Source: Dermabacter vaginalis
GTDB lineage: Bacteria > Actinomycetota > Actinomycetes > Actinomycetales > Dermabacteraceae
Assembly: GCF_001678905.1 (NCBI RefSeq)
Contig: NZ_CP012117.1
Span: forward strand, 1,116,001 to 1,180,000
DNA: 64,000 nt
Reading direction: 5' to 3'
The position numbers and the translations under genes were made by a program. Numbering within the stretch: position 1 is the stretch's first letter; each line of letters opens with the position of its first letter. The notes beneath the pieces were generated by a model, which was given only the letters and a program-made list of their open reading frames with translations, was not told where the DNA came from and made no database searches. Below, piece by piece: positions 19,616-30,507 of this stretch.

Positions 19616-20554
19616 GTGGAAGCTCAGCATCGAAGCGGATTCGTCGCGCTCGTGGGCCGGCCCAACGTGGGGAAGTCGACCCTCACGAACGCCATGGTGG
19701 GTGACAAGGTCGCCATCACGAGTTCGAAACCCCAAACGACGAGGCGCGCGATCCGCGGAATCGTGAGCCGTGAAAATGACCAGATCATCATCGTCGATAC
19801 CCCGGGAGTGCACCGGCCTCGCACGCTCCTTGGTAAGCGTCTCAATGATCTCGTGCGGGAGACCCTCGCCGAAGTTGATATCGTGGGATTTTGCCTTCCC
19901 GCCGACCAGAAAATTGGGCCTGGCGACCGTTTTATTGCCGAAGACCTTCGGCAATTGCGTGGCAACCGTCGGACTCCCGCGATCGTGGCGATCGTGACGA
20001 AAGCCGATCTCGTGAGTCGCGATGAGCTGGCCGCGCACCTCATGGAAGTGGAGCGTTTTGCCAAGGCTGAGGACATCGTTCCCATCTCCGCGCGCGAGGG
20101 TGAACAGATCGATGTGCTCATGGACGTGATCGCGTCGCACCTTCCCGAGGGGCCCGCGCTCTATCCCGATGACCAGCTCACCGAGCAGAGCGTGAGCGAC
20201 CGCATCGCCGAGCTCGTGCGCGAGGCTGCCCTCGAGGGCGTGCGGGATGAGCTTCCGCATTCGCTCGCGGTCGTGGTTGAGGAAATCGTCGAGGAGTCGC
20301 TCGATGGGGACCCGTTCGCCGAGGTGGCCCCGGGAGAGGGACGGCTCGTCGTGCGCGTGTCTCTCTTCGTGGAGCGCGATTCGCAAAAGGGCATCGTGAT
20401 TGGCAAGGGCGGCAAACGCCTCAAGCAAGTCGGCACGAGGGCGCGCCGTGGCATCCGCGATCTCATGGGCCGCCCGGTTCATCTCGACATCCGCGTGAAG
20501 GTCGCGAAGGATTGGCAGCGCGATCCCAAGCAGCTCGGCCGCCTGGGTTTCTAG
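19616..20554 (+). CDS. era: GTPase Era
   Basis: 312 residues. GTPase domain with G1 GRPNVGKST, G2 region KPQTTRRAIRG, G3 DTPG and G4 TKAD, and a C-terminal KH domain with GIVIGKGGKRLKQVG that binds the 3' end of 16S rRNA. Needed for 30S assembly. GTG 19616 is chosen because AGGAGGT lies 6-7 nt upstream; longer in-frame starts inside the previous gene lack this signal. Confidence 0.96.
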   Translation: MEAQHRSGFVALVGRPNVGKSTLTNAMVGDKVAITSSKPQTTRRAIRGIVSRENDQIIIVDTPGVHRPRTLLGKRLNDLVRETLAEVDIVGFCLPADQKIGPGDRFIAEDLRQLRGNRRTPAIVAIVTKADLVSRDELAAHLMEVERFAKAEDIVPISAREGEQIDVLMDVIASHLPEGPALYPDDQLTEQSVSDRIAELVREAALEGVRDELPHSLAVVVEEIVEESLDGDPFAEVAPGEGRLVVRVSLFVERDSQKGIVIGKGGKRLKQVGTRARRGIRDLMGRPVHLDIRVKVAKDWQRDPKQLGRLGF

Positions 20555-20584
20555 GATCTTGGGCGTTTTCGTCTCACAGTTTGA

Positions 20585-22444
<1,860 letters not shown>

Positions 22445-22459
22445 GAGGTTTCCGGGCAC

Positions 22460-23230
22460 GTGGCCTCGAGGCTTTACCGCGATGACGCGATCGTTCTTCG
22501 CACCCAGGACCTGGGCGAGGCCGATCGCATCGTCACGCTGTATTCGAAAAACCACGGAAAGATTCGGGCCGTAGCGAAAGGGGTACGGAAGACCTCCTCG
22601 CGTTTCGGTGCGCGGCTCGAGCCTTTTCAGCGCGTCGACGTGCAGTGCCACCGCGGTCGCTCGCTCGACACCGTTTCGCAGGTCGTCACGATTACGGCCT
22701 ATGCCGAACAGATCGCGGGGGATTACGCGCGTTACACCGCCGCTGCGGCCATGGGAGAGGCCGTTGATCGCCTCACGAACGAAGGCTTTGACCCCACGAG
22801 TGCGCACTACATGATGCTCGTGGGCGCGCTTCATGCGCTCGTGCATTCGGGGCACCCACCCGTACTCATTCTCGATGCTTTTCTTTTGCGCACGATCGCG
22901 ATGGCGGGATGGAGGCCGGAGCTTCGACGCTGCGCTGTGTGCGGAGCCGAAGGCCCCCACCAGGCGTTCGATGTGAGCCAAGGCGGAGTCGTGTGTCGCG
23001 ACTGCCGTCGGCCCGGCGCCATTGCTGCTCGCCCGAGCGTGACCGAGCACATGATCTTTCTGCTTGCGGGCGATTGGGACGAGGCGCTCGCAACCGATCC
23101 CGCGGCGCAAGGGGAGGCGGGAAGGCTCATCGCGCGCATTCTCTCCTATCACTTGGAGCGACCCCTCGCTGCCCTAGACTTGGTGGACCGATCCATTGAA
23201 AGCGCCCCCGCGCTGAAGGAGCACGCGTGA
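22460..23230 (+). CDS. recO: DNA repair protein RecO
   Basis: 256 residues. OB-fold N-terminus (RDDAIVLRTQDLGEADRIVTL, here noted in two parts RDDAIVLRTQDLG and EADRIVTL), helical body and a zinc site with CAVCG and CRDC (about 153-180). Loads RecA with RecF and RecR on gapped DNA. GTG 22460 follows AGGAGG in the leuA intergenic gap. The stop overlaps the uppS start (GTGA). Confidence 0.95.
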   Translation: MASRLYRDDAIVLRTQDLGEADRIVTLYSKNHGKIRAVAKGVRKTSSRFGARLEPFQRVDVQCHRGRSLDTVSQVVTITAYAEQIAGDYARYTAAAAMGEAVDRLTNEGFDPTSAHYMMLVGALHALVHSGHPPVLILDAFLLRTIAMAGWRPELRRCAVCGAEGPHQAFDVSQGGVVCRDCRRPGAIAARPSVTEHMIFLLAGDWDEALATDPAAQGEAGRLIARILSYHLERPLAALDLVDRSIESAPALKEHA

Positions 23231-24027
23231 CATCCTCCTATATGAAACCGCCCGAGCATCCCTCGGGAGAAACCGCCCCGAATCTCGACAGTCGCTTTAT
23301 TCCGAAGCACGTTGCGGTTGTCATGGACGGCAATGGTCGCTGGGCAAATCAGCGCGGTCTTCCGCGAACCGAGGGCCACGCCGCGGGCGAGGCGGCACTA
23401 CTCGACGTTGTCGCGGGTGCGATCCAGGCGGGCATCACCCACCTGAGTGCCTACGCCTTCTCGACCGAAAACTGGTCGCGGTCGCCAAGTGAAGTGCGCT
23501 TCCTCATGGGGTTTTCGCGCAGCGTCCTTCGCCGCCAACGCGACACCCTTCACTCGTGGGGGGTTCGCATCAAGTGGATCGGTCAGGAAAAGCGCCTGTG
23601 GCCGAGCGTGATTAAAGAACTGCGAGAGGCCGAAGAGCTGACGAAGAGCAACCCGGGTCTCACGCTCTACATGTGCGTCAACTATGGTGGCCAGGCGGAA
23701 CTCACGGATGCGGTAAAGAACATCGCCGCGAAGGTTAAAAGTGGCAAGCTCGCACCCTCGCGCGTGAGTGAGAAGACTATCCGTGCGCATTTGTACGATC
23801 CGGAAATGCCCGATGTTGACCTGTTCATCCGCACCTCGGGCGAGCAGCGCACGTCCAATTTCCTCCTCTGGGAGGCCGCGTACGCCGAGATGCTTTTCGT
23901 TCCCGAGCTGTGGCCCGATGTGGATAGGCGAACGCTCTGGCGCGCAATCCTCGACTATGCGAACCGCGATCGTCGATTCGGTGGGGCGATAGACAAGGTT
24001 GCGACGTCCGAAGGCTTCGGCGAGTAG
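23227..24027 (+). CDS. uppS: Isoprenyl transferase (undecaprenyl/decaprenyl diphosphate synthase)
   Basis: 266 residues with the cis-prenyltransferase signature VMDGNGRWANQRGLPR, the FSTENW loop and the C-terminal IRTSGEQRTSNFLLW. Elongates allylic diphosphates with isopentenyl diphosphate to make the lipid carrier for cell-wall synthesis. GTG start overlaps recO by 4 bp; recO-uppS pairing is common in Actinobacteria. Converges with the DedA gene 6 bp away. Confidence 0.94.
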   Translation: MTSSYMKPPEHPSGETAPNLDSRFIPKHVAVVMDGNGRWANQRGLPRTEGHAAGEAALLDVVAGAIQAGITHLSAYAFSTENWSRSPSEVRFLMGFSRSVLRRQRDTLHSWGVRIKWIGQEKRLWPSVIKELREAEELTKSNPGLTLYMCVNYGGQAELTDAVKNIAAKVKSGKLAPSRVSEKTIRAHLYDPEMPDVDLFIRTSGEQRTSNFLLWEAAYAEMLFVPELWPDVDRRTLWRAILDYANRDRRFGGAIDKVATSEGFGE

Positions 24028-24033
24028 GGCGCT

Positions 24034-24597
24034 TTAGCTGTCGCGCTCGGCTTTGCCGCTTTCGCTTTCGGGGAGCAGCGGGGCACGTTCGCCCGTTACG
24101 GCACGTTCGCGAGCAAGCTCTCGCGTGGCGCGGTTTCTCTCAGCGCGTTTGCGAAGGATGTAGTACGTCAGCAGTCCGACGGCTGCCACGGCAATCGCCG
24201 CCGCAACGTAGGGATTGGTGAGGGCCACCTCGCACCACAGGGCGAAGGCGGCGAGGCCCACTGTCGCGTAGATGACGGCCCACGCGAACCCGCCCACGAT
24301 GAGCGCGGGGATGTAGCGCGTAAGGGGCATGCGGGTGATCCCCGCGGCGAGATTGGCGGCTGTTTGGAAGCCGACTGTGAGGAAGCTCAGGGCGACGATC
24401 GGTGCACCCCACCTATTGGCTTTCTCGGCAGCACTTTCCACACGTGGGCTCGTGAGGATCGCATGGAAGCGGCCGCGGCCCGCGAGTTTATAGGCGAGCC
24501 TTCCCAGAAGATACGTGCCCCCAGCGCGGCAGTAGATCACGACCATGAGGAAAGCGATCGCGGGAAGGAGGGGAAGGGAGTTGATCCAATCAAGCAT
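24034..24597 (-). CDS. DedA/VTT-domain membrane protein
   Basis: 187 residues with about four to five hydrophobic segments. The pattern YCRAGGTYLLGR near the start, a conserved Arg/Gly loop, and PLTRYIPALIVGGFAWAVIY fits the VTT/DedA family of lipid scramblase-like membrane proteins. The C-terminal 35 residues are charged and probably cytosolic. Lies downstream of zur on the same strand, 15 bp after its stop; may be in the same transcript. Substrate unknown. Confidence 0.8.
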   Translation of the reverse strand: MLDWINSLPLLPAIAFLMVVIYCRAGGTYLLGRLAYKLAGRGRFHAILTSPRVESAAEKANRWGAPIVALSFLTVGFQTAANLAAGITRMPLTRYIPALIVGGFAWAVIYATVGLAAFALWCEVALTNPYVAAAIAVAAVGLLTYYILRKRAERNRATRELARERAVTGERAPLLPESESGKAERDS

Positions 24598-24612
24598 TCG
24601 AACGGGGAGCGC

Positions 24613-25029
24613 CTACTGTGATGTGCCAGCGGCCGAGCATTCGGGGCACAGCCCAAAGATCTCCATCGTGTGCTCGATTTCGGTGAAGCCATTCTTGTGG
24701 GCAATCGTCTTCGCCCATTCCTCAAGCTCGGGCGGCAGAAACTCGACGGTTTTGCCACAGGCGCGGCACACGAGGTGATGGTGGTGCGATTCCGTGGTGC
24801 ATTGGCGATAGATCGCCTCGCCGGAATCGGTGATGATGACGTCCACGAGACCGGCGTCAACGAGCGGCTGCATGTTGCGGTACACGGTCGCGAGGCCCAC
24901 CGATTCACCGTCGGCCCTCAAGAGATCGTGAAGCTGCTGCGCCGTCATGAAATCTTGTGCCGATCCGAGCGCGCGCAAAATCGCTGTGCGCTGCTTGGTG
25001 GTGCGGAGTGGTTTCGCCACATCAATCAC
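24613..25029 (-). CDS. zur: Fur-family regulator, probably zinc uptake regulator Zur
   Basis: 138 residues. Winged helix (about 10-80, with TKQRTAILRAL and LATVYRNMQPL), then the metal-binding dimer domain with HHHH, two CXXC motifs (CRAC and CPEC) and a histidine near TIAHKNGF. Fur-family composition alone does not define the metal, but its place as last gene of the znu operon supports Zur. GTG 25029 overlaps the znuB stop. Likely binds the box at 27801-27815. Confidence 0.88.
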   Translation of the reverse strand: MIDVAKPLRTTKQRTAILRALGSAQDFMTAQQLHDLLRADGESVGLATVYRNMQPLVDAGLVDVIITDSGEAIYRQCTTESHHHHLVCRACGKTVEFLPPELEEWAKTIAHKNGFTEIEHTMEIFGLCPECSAAGTSQ

Positions 25030-25895
25030 GTGCCCTTCGGTTCATGTGAGACTCGCGCGCGACCAAGAAACGTTTGCGCGAGAACCCCCAGGATATAGAA
25101 CCCAATTGCAATCAGCACGATGACTCCGCCGGGTGGAAGGTCGACGTACACGGTGAGAAGCAGCCCGCTGACGGCACACACCACACCGAGGAGCATGCTC
25201 ACGCGCATCGTGCGGGCGAAGCCACGAACGACCTGCTGTGAGGCGGCGACGGGAACGATCATGAGCGCAGAAACCATGAGCGCGCCCACGATTCGCATCG
25301 CAAGCGTGACGGTCAGCGCTGCCATGATCGCGATGAGCACGTTCACGGCACGCACGGGAAGCCCGATCGCGCGTGCGTGTTCTTCGTCGCTAGTGACAGC
25401 GAACAGGAGTGGGCGTGCCCCCACGCCAATGATGAGAATCGCGAGGGCGAGCGCGAGTGCCACCCATAGATCGGAGTGCGTCACTGTCGCAAGCGAACCA
25501 AAAAGGTACGCCATGAGGCTTTGTGAAGTGCCGCCCGCGAGTTGGATGATCACAACGCCGCCGGCGATACCGCCATAGAAGAGAATTGCGAGGGCAGTAT
25601 CCCTGCTCGTGTGCCCCACTTCGCGCACGTATTCGATGAGGACCGCACCGATCACACTCGCAAGGAGCGCGCCTGGGATCGCGAGTGCATCGCTGCTCGA
25701 AAGCTGGAAGATTGAACCCGCGAGCCATCCAAGGGCAACTCCCGTGAGTGCGACGTGGCCGAGCCCGTCGCCGAGAAGCGAGAGACGCTTTTGCACGAGG
25801 TACGTCCCAACGACGGGGGCGGTGAGGCCCACGAGAACCGCGATGATGAGCGGGTAACGGACGATCGGTGAAAGGAGAAGGTCGATAGGGCTCAC
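25026..25895 (-). CDS. znuB: Zinc/manganese ABC transporter permease
   Basis: 289 residues of the ABC-3 permease family with eight or so hydrophobic segments; GDGLGHVALTGVALGW and SDEEHARAIGLPVRAVN match the family. Forms the membrane channel with ZnuC and receives metal from ZnuA. Overlaps znuC at its start and zur at its end by 4 bp each, so the four genes are one operon. Confidence 0.92.
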   Translation of the reverse strand: MSPIDLLLSPIVRYPLIIAVLVGLTAPVVGTYLVQKRLSLLGDGLGHVALTGVALGWLAGSIFQLSSSDALAIPGALLASVIGAVLIEYVREVGHTSRDTALAILFYGGIAGGVVIIQLAGGTSQSLMAYLFGSLATVTHSDLWVALALALAILIIGVGARPLLFAVTSDEEHARAIGLPVRAVNVLIAIMAALTVTLAMRIVGALMVSALMIVPVAASQQVVRGFARTMRVSMLLGVVCAVSGLLLTVYVDLPPGGVIVLIAIGFYILGVLAQTFLGRARVSHEPKGT

Positions 25896-26674
25896 GGGTG
25901 GATCTCATTCCCTAGGCACTGGTCGATGGTCGCATTCACGTGATGCTTGCCGTCTTCGCTCTCACTCGCAGAGGCATGAGGATCGTCATGGGGCAGTGGC
26001 CCGTCGTGAACGATACGCCCCTCTTCCATGACGATCGCCCGCGTGATGAGTTCTCGCAGGGGGTCAAGGTCGTGGAGAACCACAACGACAGTTGTGCCGC
26101 GCTCGTAGAGCTTTGCGATGAGACTCGAGATGTTTGCCTGGGTAGCGGAATCGACACCAGTGAACGGCTCGTCGAGGACGAGAATGCGCGGTTCGCGCGC
26201 AAGGGCGCGGGCAATCATGACGCGCTGGCGCTGGCCCCCAGACATTTCTGTCACCGCCCGGGAGCTGAGATCCGCGAGCCCCACGAAGTCGAGAGCACGT
26301 TCAACCTTCTGTTTCGAAGCCCTCGCGAAAAGTCGACTGCTCGTGAGGAGGCCGCTCGACACAGTTTCATAGGCGCTCGCCGCGATGTTGCCGCTAAACG
26401 CCGCCATTTGCGGGACGTAGCCGATCGCATCGTGGACGCCTCGAGTCGTCGATGGCCGCCCAAGGATCTGCGCGCTCCCGCTCGCCACAGGAAGAACCCC
26501 GATCATCGCCTTGAGCAAGGTCGATTTTCCCGAGCCGTTTGGGCCGAGGATCGCGACGACTTCGCCCTCGCTAATGCGAGTCGTGACGTCTTTGAGCACG
26601 ACGGAACCGCCGCGCACAAGGTTCACATGGCGAACCTCAAACGCGGCGGCGTCGTGAGTGATAGCGGTGCTCAC
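25892..26674 (-). CDS. znuC: Zinc/manganese ABC transporter ATP-binding protein
   Basis: 260 residues: Walker A GPNGSGKST (about residue 44), Q-loop YVPQ, ABC signature MSGGQRQRV, Walker B ILVLDEP and H-loop VVLHD. The C-terminal tail holds several His residues (HDGPLPHDDPHA, KHH) that could bind metal. Overlaps znuA by 4 bp and znuB by 4 bp. Confidence 0.93.
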   Translation of the reverse strand: MSTAITHDAAAFEVRHVNLVRGGSVVLKDVTTRISEGEVVAILGPNGSGKSTLLKAMIGVLPVASGSAQILGRPSTTRGVHDAIGYVPQMAAFSGNIAASAYETVSSGLLTSSRLFARASKQKVERALDFVGLADLSSRAVTEMSGGQRQRVMIARALAREPRILVLDEPFTGVDSATQANISSLIAKLYERGTTVVVVLHDLDPLRELITRAIVMEEGRIVHDGPLPHDDPHASASESEDGKHHVNATIDQCLGNEIHP

Positions 26675-27801
26675 TGCCAGGAAGCAACGAGCTTGTCGGC
26701 GTTCTCTCGCATAACCTGAGCGTAATCCTTCTTCGCATCAAGCTGAGTCTCAAGATTGTCGAGCTCCTCGGCCTTCGCGCCCGTGCGGCTCGCGAGTGCT
26801 TCCGCAACGGCAGGGGTTGCCGAAGTCTCGAAGAACACGGTCGTGAGCTTCTCCTTTTTCACGAGATCCGCGAGCTCGAGGAGGCGCTCGGTCGATGGCT
26901 CGTTCTCGGGGTCGATGCCCGCGATGCCGATTTGATGAAGATCGTACGTGTCCGCGAGGTAGGCGAAAGCCGTGTGGCTCGTGATGAAGGCTTTTTCACG
27001 CTTCACCGACTCATACTTCTTGTGAAGCTCCTCGTCGAGGTCCGTGAGCTCCTTCTCGAGCGCCTCGTAATTTTTCGCGTAGTCCTCGGCGTGGTCAGCG
27101 TCGATGTCCGAAAGGACGTCGGCGAGTGCCTTCGCTGCCTTGATCATGCGGTGGGGATCCTGCCAAAAGTGCGGGTCGATGCCGCCGTGATCGTGGTCGT
27201 GTCCCTCGTGGCCGTGATCGTCGTGCTCGTGAGCGTGATCTTCGCCGTGCTCATGGGCGTGCTCATCGCCGCCGGCATCGCTCGCGCCATGCTCATGCTC
27301 ATCGTGGTCGTGGTCGTGGTCGTGGTCGTGGCCGTGCTCATGTTCATGCGCATGACCGTGCTCGTGCTCATGCTCGTCGCCGTTCGCGGGCAGGATGTCC
27401 ACGAACTCGTTGAGGTTGAGGAGCTTCTTAGGCTTGTGCGCCTTGATCGCATCGTCAACGGCGTTTTGGTAATGCTCGATTTGCACCACGAGATCGGCGT
27501 CGGCCATTTGTGCGACCTGTTGCACCGAGAGCTCGAGGCCATGCGGGTCGATGCCCGGCTTCACTGGATTGATGATGGAAACGTGCTTGCCGCCAACCTT
27601 CTCAGCGAGGTACTGGGTGGGGTAACACGTGATCATGACCGAGACATCGCCGGATCCCGAGGTGCCGTCGGAACCCTTGCCTCCGCCCGAGGTGCCCCCG
27701 CACCCCGCAAGAAGAGCAGCGAACGAAAGCCCGCCACCGAGCGCGAAAGCGCGGCGGGAGACCGGCGTGGAGAAACCGCGAGACGAACGTGAAGTACTCA
27801 T
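26671..27801 (-). CDS. znuA: Zinc ABC transporter substrate-binding lipoprotein with a very long His-rich loop
   Basis: 376 residues of cluster A-I metal-binding proteins. The signal sequence ends in lipobox LAGC (Cys34) and carries SRRAFAL, a Tat-like twin arginine motif. Between the two lobes lies a loop of about 65 residues (about 140-206) made almost only of His, Asp, Glu and Gly, ending before the conserved GIDPHFWQDPHRM; other metal ligands are in GIDPHG and TSHTAFAYLA. The length of the loop is at the high end for ZnuA. ATG 27801 has no ribosome site upstream and sits 7 nt from a -10 hexamer, so the mRNA is probably leaderless. First gene of the znuA-znuC-znuB-zur operon. Confidence 0.93.
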   Translation of the reverse strand: MSTSRSSRGFSTPVSRRAFALGGGLSFAALLAGCGGTSGGGKGSDGTSGSGDVSVMITCYPTQYLAEKVGGKHVSIINPVKPGIDPHGLELSVQQVAQMADADLVVQIEHYQNAVDDAIKAHKPKKLLNLNEFVDILPANGDEHEHEHGHAHEHEHGHDHDHDHDHDEHEHGASDAGGDEHAHEHGEDHAHEHDDHGHEGHDHDHGGIDPHFWQDPHRMIKAAKALADVLSDIDADHAEDYAKNYEALEKELTDLDEELHKKYESVKREKAFITSHTAFAYLADTYDLHQIGIAGIDPENEPSTERLLELADLVKKEKLTTVFFETSATPAVAEALASRTGAKAEELDNLETQLDAKKDYAQVMRENADKLVASWQ

Positions 27802-27838
27802 GAGAACTATTATCATTGATGGTTGTGGGATGCGGCAA
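27801..27838 (-). promoter_or_regulatory. Leaderless znuA promoter overlapped by a Zur-type box
   Basis: On the minus strand: -35 TTGCCG (27833-27838), 18-nt spacer, -10 GATAAT (27809-27814), then 7 nt to the A of the znuA ATG, so transcription would start at the start codon. The 15-mer TGAGAACTATTATCA (27801-27815, plus strand) is an imperfect dyad with 5 of 7 paired positions and resembles the actinobacterial Zur box TGAAAATGATTTTCA at 11 of 15 positions. It covers the -10 and +1, an ideal repressor position. Confidence 0.65.
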
Positions 27839-27941
27839 ATCTAAGGCTGTGCATGTGAAAGAAGGCGCAACGTTTCCGTGGTTTCTGGTTAGGGTGGAAC
27901 AAAGCGCAACCCTTGCGCACCCATCGTTCCAAGGAGATCTC

Positions 27942-29330
27942 GTGGCGAAGCCCCAACCGTCGAAGCTCGATAACGTCATCGCTCTCGCGAAAAAGCGTGG
28001 ATTCGTGTTCCCCGCCGGCGATATTTACGGCGGCACCCGCTCGGCGTGGGATTACGGCCCCCTCGGCGTCGAGCTCAAGGAGAACATTAAGCGCCAGTGG
28101 TGGCGCACCTTCGTGACATCGCGCGCCGACATGGTGGGTCTCGACTCCTCGATCATCTTGCCCACGCGCGTGTGGGAGGCCTCGGGGCACGTCAAGACCT
28201 TCACTGATCCGCTCATTGAGTGCCGAAGCTGCCACAATCGCTTCCGCGAGGATCACCTCATTGAAGAGTTCGAAGAACGCAAGGGGCGCAAAGCTGAGGG
28301 CATGAGCGAGATCCCGTGCCCGAACTGTGGAACCAAGGGCGAGTACACCGATCCCCAGCAGTTCTCGGGCCTCATGAAGACCTACCTCGGCGCGGTCGAT
28401 AACGAGGAGGGCCTGCACTACCTTCGCCCCGAAACTGCGCAGGGCATCTTCGTGAACTTCCTCAACGTCGTTAATGCTGCTCGCGTAAAGCCGCCGTTCG
28501 GCATCGGCCAGGTGGGCAAATCTTTCCGCAACGAGATCACCCCCGGCAACTTTATTTTCCGCACGCGTGAATTCGAACAGATGGAGATCGAGTTCTTCAC
28601 GCCGCCGGACCAAGCCGGCGCATTTTTCGACGAATGGGTCGAGGCGTGTGAGAAATGGTTTTTCGATCTCGGTATCAAACCGGAAAACATTCGCCGCTTT
28701 GACGTTCCGGAAGAGGAGCGTGCCCACTATTCGGATGCCACCATCGACCTCGAGTACCGGTTTGGTTTTCAGGGCAGCGAATGGGGCGAACTCATGGGCG
28801 TCGCTAACCGCACTGACTTCGACCTCGCAAGCCACACGGAAGCTTCTGGCACGAAGATGCAGTACTTCGACCAGGCAAGCGGCGAACGCTACACCCCCTA
28901 CGTCATCGAACCGTCCTTTGGCCTTACGCGTTCGATGATGGCCTTCCTGATCGACGCGTACGAAGAAGACGAAGCTCCCAACACGAAGGGCGGCGTGGAC
29001 AAGCGCACCGTGCTCAAGCTTGATCCGCGTCTCGCGCCGGTCAAGGTTGCCGTGCTTCCGCTCTCCAAGAGCGAGGATCTTCAGCCCACCGCGCACAAGC
29101 TCGCCGCGGAACTTCGCGGGCTGTGGAACATCGAGATGGATCTCTCGGGCGCGATTGGCCGCCGCTACCGCCGACAGGACGAAATCGGCACGCCGTATTG
29201 CGTCACGGTGGACTTCGACACGCTCGAGGACCAGGCCGTGACGGTGCGCGACCGCGACACGATGGCGCAGGAGCGTGTGGCACTTTCGCAGATCAAGGGT
29301 TACCTCGCCGAACGCCTCGCAGGCTGCTAA
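27942..29330 (+). CDS. glyS: Glycine--tRNA ligase (single-chain class II)
   Basis: 462 residues, the alpha2-type GlyRS. Class II motifs: RQWWRTFV region, [15 protein letters not shown] with CHNRF...CPNCG zinc ligands, motif 2 around [22 protein letters not shown] (key residues FRNE and REFEQ) and motif 3 near the C-terminal half, plus the anticodon-binding domain (about 350-460). GTG 27942 is preceded by AAGGAG at 6 nt. Divergent from the zinc operon. Confidence 0.95.
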   Translation: MAKPQPSKLDNVIALAKKRGFVFPAGDIYGGTRSAWDYGPLGVELKENIKRQWWRTFVTSRADMVGLDSSIILPTRVWEASGHVKTFTDPLIECRSCHNRFREDHLIEEFEERKGRKAEGMSEIPCPNCGTKGEYTDPQQFSGLMKTYLGAVDNEEGLHYLRPETAQGIFVNFLNVVNAARVKPPFGIGQVGKSFRNEITPGNFIFRTREFEQMEIEFFTPPDQAGAFFDEWVEACEKWFFDLGIKPENIRRFDVPEEERAHYSDATIDLEYRFGFQGSEWGELMGVANRTDFDLASHTEASGTKMQYFDQASGERYTPYVIEPSFGLTRSMMAFLIDAYEEDEAPNTKGGVDKRTVLKLDPRLAPVKVAVLPLSKSEDLQPTAHKLAAELRGLWNIEMDLSGAIGRRYRRQDEIGTPYCVTVDFDTLEDQAVTVRDRDTMAQERVALSQIKGYLAERLAGC

Positions 29331-29346
29331 GGAGCGCCCCTCGCGT

Positions 29347-30504
29347 ATGAGCCGTTCCCTCACGATTGGCCCCCACACGAGCGACACCCCCGTCGTTCTC
29401 GCCCCGATGGCGGGGGTCACAAACATGCCGTTTCGGCTTCTGTGCCGCGAATTCGGCGCGCGCTATTCGGCAAATGACGGTGGATTCTTCGTGTCCGAAA
29501 TGGTCACGAGCCGCGCGATCGTTGAGCGCCATCCGGAAACCATGCGCCTCGTGACGATGGGGGAGCGCGAAACGCCGCGCTCTATCCAGCTTTACGGCGT
29601 GGATCCTGCGACCATCGCTGCGTCCATTCGCGTGCTGCGCGAGCTCGACCTCGTTGATCATGTGGACCTCAATTTTGGCTGCCCCGTTCCCAAGGTCACT
29701 CGCAAGGGTGGCGGTGCTGTGCTTCCGTGGAAAACGGAGTTGTTCACCCGCATTGTGACCGAGGCCGTGAAAGCAGCCGGGGATGTGCCCGTGACGGTCA
29801 AGACTCGCATGGGGGTTGACGATTCGCACCTCACCTACCTGGACGCAGGCCGCATCGCGGAAGAAGCGGGTGCTGCCGCGATCGCCCTTCATGGCCGCAC
29901 CGCAAACCAGCACTACTCCGGGCATGCCCGCTGGGAGGCAATCGCGAAGCTCAAGCAGGCCGTGACGAGCATTCCCGTGCTTGGCAACGGCGATATCTGG
30001 AGCGCAGAGGACGCCCTGCGAATGGTTGAGGAAACCGGGTGCGATGGGGTCGTCGTTGGCCGCGGCTGCCAGGGGCGCCCGTGGCTCTTCGCCGACCTCG
30101 CGGCAGGATTCGCCGGCAAGCCAGACAGGGTGAAACCCACGCTCGGCGAGGTTGCCCAGGTGCTCATTCGCCACGCGGAGCTTCTCATCGATTTCTTCGA
30201 AGACGAGGGCCGCGGTGTGCGGGATCTGCGCAAGCACGTTGGGTGGTATTTCAAGGGGTATCCCGTAGGTGGCAAGGCACGGCACGCGCTCGCGACGATG
30301 GAATCGCTCGACGACCTCAAGGAAAAGCTTTCCGTGCTTGATTGGGAGGCTCCTTACCCGGGTGAGCCGGTCGAGGGTCCGCGAGGGAGAGCGGGCCACC
30401 CGAAGCGCACGCACATGCCCGACGGTTGGCTTGACTCACGCGAGATTTCCCAAGAGCATCGCGCCCGCTTACACGAGGCGGAACTGTCCGTCTCGGGAGG
30501 GTAA
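29347..30504 (+). CDS. dus: tRNA dihydrouridine synthase
   Basis: 385 residues. FMN-binding TIM barrel with LAPMAGVTNMPFR, the catalytic cysteine in NFGCPVPKVTRKGGGAV (residues FGCP and KGGG) and GNGDIW, then the C-terminal helical tRNA-binding domain. Reduces uridines in the tRNA D loop. ATG 29347 is 17 bp after glyS with GGAG upstream. dgt follows 3 bp later. Confidence 0.93.
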   Translation: MSRSLTIGPHTSDTPVVLAPMAGVTNMPFRLLCREFGARYSANDGGFFVSEMVTSRAIVERHPETMRLVTMGERETPRSIQLYGVDPATIAASIRVLRELDLVDHVDLNFGCPVPKVTRKGGGAVLPWKTELFTRIVTEAVKAAGDVPVTVKTRMGVDDSHLTYLDAGRIAEEAGAAAIALHGRTANQHYSGHARWEAIAKLKQAVTSIPVLGNGDIWSAEDALRMVEETGCDGVVVGRGCQGRPWLFADLAAGFAGKPDRVKPTLGEVAQVLIRHAELLIDFFEDEGRGVRDLRKHVGWYFKGYPVGGKARHALATMESLDDLKEKLSVLDWEAPYPGEPVEGPRGRAGHPKRTHMPDGWLDSREISQEHRARLHEAELSVSGG

Positions 30505-30507
30505 ATC

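Noticed and set aside
27180-27390. Apparent short tandem DNA repeats
   Set aside because: They encode the His/Asp/Glu loop of ZnuA; no spacer structure, so not a CRISPR or intergenic repeat.
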